Shown: positions 7,065-9,839 of the stretch, in pieces
How positions within the stretch are numbered: the stretch's first letter is position 1
How the letters are laid out: each line of letters starts with the position of its first letter
NCBI GenBank assembly: GCA_003476595.1
Contig: DMTU01000142.1
Span: 337-10,175, forward strand
Length of the DNA stretch: 9,839 nucleotides
Direction: 5' to 3'
From: Acidimicrobiaceae bacterium
GTDB lineage: Bacteria; Actinomycetota; Acidimicrobiia; Acidimicrobiales; Salinilacustritrichaceae
The notes under the pieces: model-generated
Seen by the model: only the letters and a program-made list of their open reading frames with translations
Databases searched by the model: none
What the model was told of the DNA's origin: nothing
Made by a program: the position numbers and the translations under genes

Positions 7065-8635
7065 CCACCCCCTCGATCGGCACCGAGTTCGACACCGTCC
7101 TCGTCGTCGACTTCGGCGCCCAGTACGCCCAGCTCATCGCCCGCCGCGTGCGCGAGGCGCACGTGCACTCCGAGATCGTCCCGCACGACATCACGGCGGC
7201 CGAGATCCGCGAGCGTGCGCCCCAGGGGATCATCTTCTCCGGCGGCCCCGCCTCCGTCCACGCCGACGGCGCCCCGACGATCGACCAGGAGATCTACGCC
7301 ACCGGCGTGCCGATCCTGGGCATCTGCTACGGCGGCCAGCTCCTGGCCCGCGACCTCGGCGGCGAGGTGGCCAAGACCGGCCGTGGCGAGTACGGCCGCG
7401 CCGACCTCGAGCGGGCCGAACTCGGCACCGACGGCCGGTCGCTCCTCTTCGGCGACGACGCCCCCGACAGCCAGGTCGTGTGGATGAGCCACTTCGACAC
7501 CATCACCCGGGCGCCCGAGGGCTTCCAGGTCGTCGCGTCCACGCCCGACACCCCGGCGGCCGCCTTCGAGTCGCGCGAGCGGGGCCTCTACGGCGTCCAG
7601 TTCCACCCCGAGGTGGTCCACACCCAGATGGGCCAGGACCTGCTCAAGCACTTCCTCTACGACGCCTGCGGCTGCCGCCCCAGCTGGACGATGCTCTCGG
7701 TCATCGAGACCCAGGTCGAGGCGATCCGGGCCCAGGTCGGCGACGGCCGCGCCATCTGCGGCCTGTCCGGCGGCGTGGATTCCGCCGTGGCCGCCGCGCT
7801 CGTCCACAAGGCCATCGGCCACCAGCTCACCTGCGTCTTCGTCGACACCGGCCTGATGCGCAAGGACGAGGGCGACCAGGTGGTCGAGACGTTCAAGCGC
7901 AACTTCGGCATCGAGCTGATCCACGTGCGGGCCGCCGACCGCTTCTTCGACAAGCTCGCCGGCGTCACCGACCCCGAGGACAAGCGCAAGGCCATCGGCG
8001 AGCTGTTCATCCGCATCTTCGAGGACGCCAAGGGCGGCATCACCGACGCCGACTTCCTCGTGCAGGGCACCCTCTACCCCGACGTCATCGAATCCGGCGG
8101 CGGGGCCAAGGCCGCCACCATCAAGAGCCACCACAACGTGGGTGGCCTGCCCGAGGACATGGACTTCGACCTGGTCGAACCGCTGCGCGACCTGTTCAAG
8201 GACGAGGTCCGCCGGGTGGGCGAGGAGCTCGGCCTGCCCGAGGAGATCGTCTGGCGCCAGCCGTTCCCCGGACCCGGCCTCGGCGTGCGCATCATCGGCG
8301 AGGTCACGCCGGACAAGGTCGAGCTGCTGCAGGAGGCCGACGCCATCGTGCGGGCCGAGCTGCACAAGGCGGGGATGGACCGGGAGATCTGGCAGGCCTT
8401 CGCCGTGCTGCCCGACATCAAAGCGGTCGGCGTGATGGGCGACGAGCGCACCTACGGGTACCCCTGCATCATCCGCGCCGTCACCTCCGACGACGCCATG
8501 ACCGCCGACTGGGCCCGCCTGCCCTACGACCTGCTCGAGAAGATGTCGAGCCGGATCATCAACGAGGTGCACGGCATCAACCGGGTCGCCTACGACATCA
8601 CCTCGAAGCCGCCCGGCACCATCGAGTGGGAGTGA
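7061..8635 (+). CDS. guaA: GMP synthase (glutamine-hydrolysing) GuaA
   Basis: GuaA converts XMP to GMP using ATP and glutamine, the last step of guanylate synthesis, in the cytosol. The 524-residue length is normal. The class I glutamine amidotransferase domain (about 12-200) has the triad Cys89 (GICYGGQ), His182 and Glu184 (FHPEVVH). The ATP pyrophosphatase domain carries the P-loop SGGVDS (236-241). The C-terminal dimerisation domain ends in the conserved KPPGTIEWE. The amidotransferase motif has Gly91-Gly92 where GMQ is more usual, a minor variation. The GTG at 7061 overlaps the guaB3 stop (GTGA), with GGGG 6 bases upstream, so translational coupling is likely and the two genes should form one operon. 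No convincing terminator follows the stop. Confidence 0.98.
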   Translation: MTTPSIGTEFDTVLVVDFGAQYAQLIARRVREAHVHSEIVPHDITAAEIRERAPQGIIFSGGPASVHADGAPTIDQEIYATGVPILGICYGGQLLARDLGGEVAKTGRGEYGRADLERAELGTDGRSLLFGDDAPDSQVVWMSHFDTITRAPEGFQVVASTPDTPAAAFESRERGLYGVQFHPEVVHTQMGQDLLKHFLYDACGCRPSWTMLSVIETQVEAIRAQVGDGRAICGLSGGVDSAVAAALVHKAIGHQLTCVFVDTGLMRKDEGDQVVETFKRNFGIELIHVRAADRFFDKLAGVTDPEDKRKAIGELFIRIFEDAKGGITDADFLVQGTLYPDVIESGGGAKAATIKSHHNVGGLPEDMDFDLVEPLRDLFKDEVRRVGEELGLPEEIVWRQPFPGPGLGVRIIGEVTPDKVELLQEADAIVRAELHKAGMDREIWQAFAVLPDIKAVGVMGDERTYGYPCIIRAVTSDDAMTADWARLPYDLLEKMSSRIINEVHGINRVAYDITSKPPGTIEWE

Positions 8636-8661
8636 TCGGCGCGCTTCGTCCCATTTGGGGG

Positions 8662-8691
8662 TTGGTGCGCAGAACGGGCAGATCGTAGGGT
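8662..8691 (+). promoter_or_regulatory. Candidate promoter of the surface-protein gene
   Basis: TTGGTG (8662-8667) and TAGGGT (8686-8691) are separated by 18 bases, a good housekeeping-type spacing, with a predicted start near 8698 and a leader of about 75 bases. Downstream in the leader lies the 10-bp palindrome GCACGCGTGC (8716-8725), a possible operator. Its core octamer also occurs at 686-693. Confidence 0.5.
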
Positions 8692-8771
8692 GTCGATCGT
8701 CTCGGCAGGTTGACAGCACGCGTGCGGCGAAGTGTCCCTCGCACGGGCGGACCCCTTCCCCGGAGGAACAG

Positions 8772-9827
8772 ATGACCCACACACCACACGATCGACGGCG
8801 CACTGCGGTGGTCGCCACGCTGCTCGGCGCCCTCGCGCTGGTCGTCGCGACCGCCACGCCGGCGGCTGCCGACACCATCGGTGCCGGTGACGCATCGGCC
8901 TTCGGCGGCACCATCAGCGCCGGCGGCCAGGAGGTCGCCCCGCCCACGCCGACCGCCAGCGCCACGCTGCCCGGGGACGCGTCGGACACCACGGTCGACA
9001 TCCCGGCCGAGCCCGTGGCCGTGTCCGGCACCCTGAACGCCGACGCGGCCGTGCACGCCGCCTCCGACCTCGACTCGGCCCTCGACGTGGCCACCCAGGA
9101 GGTCGCCGGCCCGTACAACGCCGTGGCCACCGGCTCCATCGAGGAAGCCGACGTGCTCGTCGACGTCGTCGGTGAGGGCGTGTCCCTGCTGAGCGCCGAC
9201 GCGATCCGCGCCGAGGCCGTGGGCGTCTGCGTCGGTGGTGCGGTGCAGTACAGCGCCACGTCCGAGATCATCAACCTCGACGTCGGCGGCCAGGACATCC
9301 CCCTCAACGCCCCGCTCGAGCAGATCCTCGACGCCGTCGGCGACGTGCTCGAGCAGACCACCCTCGAGCAGGTGGTGGACATCGAGCGCAACGTGGTCAC
9401 CGAGCTCGAGGACGGCATCGCCGTCGACGCCCTGGTCGTGACCGTGCTCGCCGTCGCCGGTGACCCCGTCGCCGAGGTCCGCCTCGGCCACGCCGAGGTC
9501 AGCGGCCTCGCCTGCGGCGCCGCTCCCGAGTGCTCCGACGGCGTCGACAACGACGACCCCGAGGACGAGCTCGCCGACGAGGCCGACCCCGGCTGCCACA
9601 CCGATGGCAACGCCGACAACCCCGACAGCTACGACCCCACGAGCGACAGCGAGCTCGATGGTGGGGAGAACGTCGAGGACGACGGCACGAGGGACACCAC
9701 CACGGCCGTCGCGGTCCAGGCCCAGCTGCCCTCCACCGGTGGCAACGCGGCCGCCACCGCCGGCCTCGCCGGCGCCATGGCCGCCGCCGCACTCGGCGTC
9801 GTGGCCCTGCGCCGCCGCCTGGGCTGA
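8772..9827 (+). CDS. LPSTG-anchored surface protein with Asp-rich Cys-bounded motif
   Basis: This 351-residue secreted protein has a Sec signal peptide (DRRR, hydrophobic 11-29, cleavage near ATPAAA-DT at 33/34). Residues about 36-250 form a beta-rich, low-aromatic domain resembling the choice-of-anchor P type of actinobacterial exported proteins, with cysteines C153 and C248. A Cys-bounded acidic segment follows, CSDGVDNDD to DEADPGC (254-275), of the C-DGxDND-DPGC kind found in many exported proteins and probably calcium-binding, continuing as an Asp/Ser-rich linker to about 310. The C-terminus has the sortase signal LPSTG (319-323), a membrane segment (about 327-346) and the tail RRR. Sortase should cut between Thr322 and Gly323 and attach the protein to the envelope. 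ATG 8772 is chosen because GGAGGA precedes it by 4 bases and the signal peptide starts there. Its role is unknown. It probably has its own promoter separate from guaA. Confidence 0.82.
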   Translation: MTHTPHDRRRTAVVATLLGALALVVATATPAAADTIGAGDASAFGGTISAGGQEVAPPTPTASATLPGDASDTTVDIPAEPVAVSGTLNADAAVHAASDLDSALDVATQEVAGPYNAVATGSIEEADVLVDVVGEGVSLLSADAIRAEAVGVCVGGAVQYSATSEIINLDVGGQDIPLNAPLEQILDAVGDVLEQTTLEQVVDIERNVVTELEDGIAVDALVVTVLAVAGDPVAEVRLGHAEVSGLACGAAPECSDGVDNDDPEDELADEADPGCHTDGNADNPDSYDPTSDSELDGGENVEDDGTRDTTTAVAVQAQLPSTGGNAAATAGLAGAMAAAALGVVALRRRLG

Positions 9828-9839
9828 CGCCTCCGACGA

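Noticed and set aside
8710..8715. Perfect TTGACA upstream of the surface-protein gene
   Set aside because: At 17-18 bases downstream only TGTCCC or GTCCCT is available, neither a plausible -10 box; the TTGGTG-18-TAGGGT pair upstream is better.
7055..9619. 854-codon minus-strand open frame
   Set aside because: It runs antisense to guaA and the surface-protein gene, shows no domain, and has biased composition; both sense genes are clearly real.

Overview
This is a chromosomal window from a GC-rich actinobacterium. The evidence is the strong G/C bias in third codon positions, GTG starts, TANNNT -10 boxes placed so that genes look leaderless, a class of GuaB-related protein (GuaB3) typical of Actinobacteria, and a surface protein ending in LPSTG. 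An Acidimicrobiia-type lineage is a reasonable guess from the secreted-protein style, but the sequence alone does not fix the taxon.

Layout. Positions 1-626 hold the end of an IS3-family insertion sequence read on the minus strand. It has a complete orfA, and the first codons of orfB lie in the -1 frame, joined to orfA by a canonical GGGAAAA slippery heptamer. Positions 627-846 are non-coding and hold a cluster of dyad symmetries. A short secreted protein of unknown function follows (847-1200). It converges on guaB (IMP dehydrogenase, minus strand, 1272-2804), with a GC-rich hairpin between them. A 63-bp intergenic region separates guaB from a divergent group II PLP-dependent decarboxylase of the aromatic-amino-acid type (2868-4289). 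Both genes have a TANNNT box at or almost at leaderless spacing. A minus-strand lipoprotein (4279-4818) overlaps the decarboxylase tail to tail by 11 bp. It is divergent from an epoxide-hydrolase-like alpha/beta hydrolase (4910-5866). Then come guaB3 (5925-7064) and guaA (GMP synthase, 7061-8635), which overlap by GTGA and are probably translationally coupled. The window ends with a secreted, LPSTG-anchored surface protein (8772-9827).

How the genes fit together. The core is guanine nucleotide synthesis: GuaB makes XMP from IMP, GuaA aminates XMP to GMP, and GuaB3 is a CBS-less relative lacking the IMPDH catalytic cysteine. Three unrelated-looking genes (decarboxylase, lipoprotein, hydrolase) sit between guaB and guaB3-guaA. 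No new multi-gene system is evident. The points most worth a second look are the IS3 frameshift signal, the Cys-less GuaB3 loop, a possible ribosome-site-masking hairpin ahead of guaB3, and the architecture of the surface protein.
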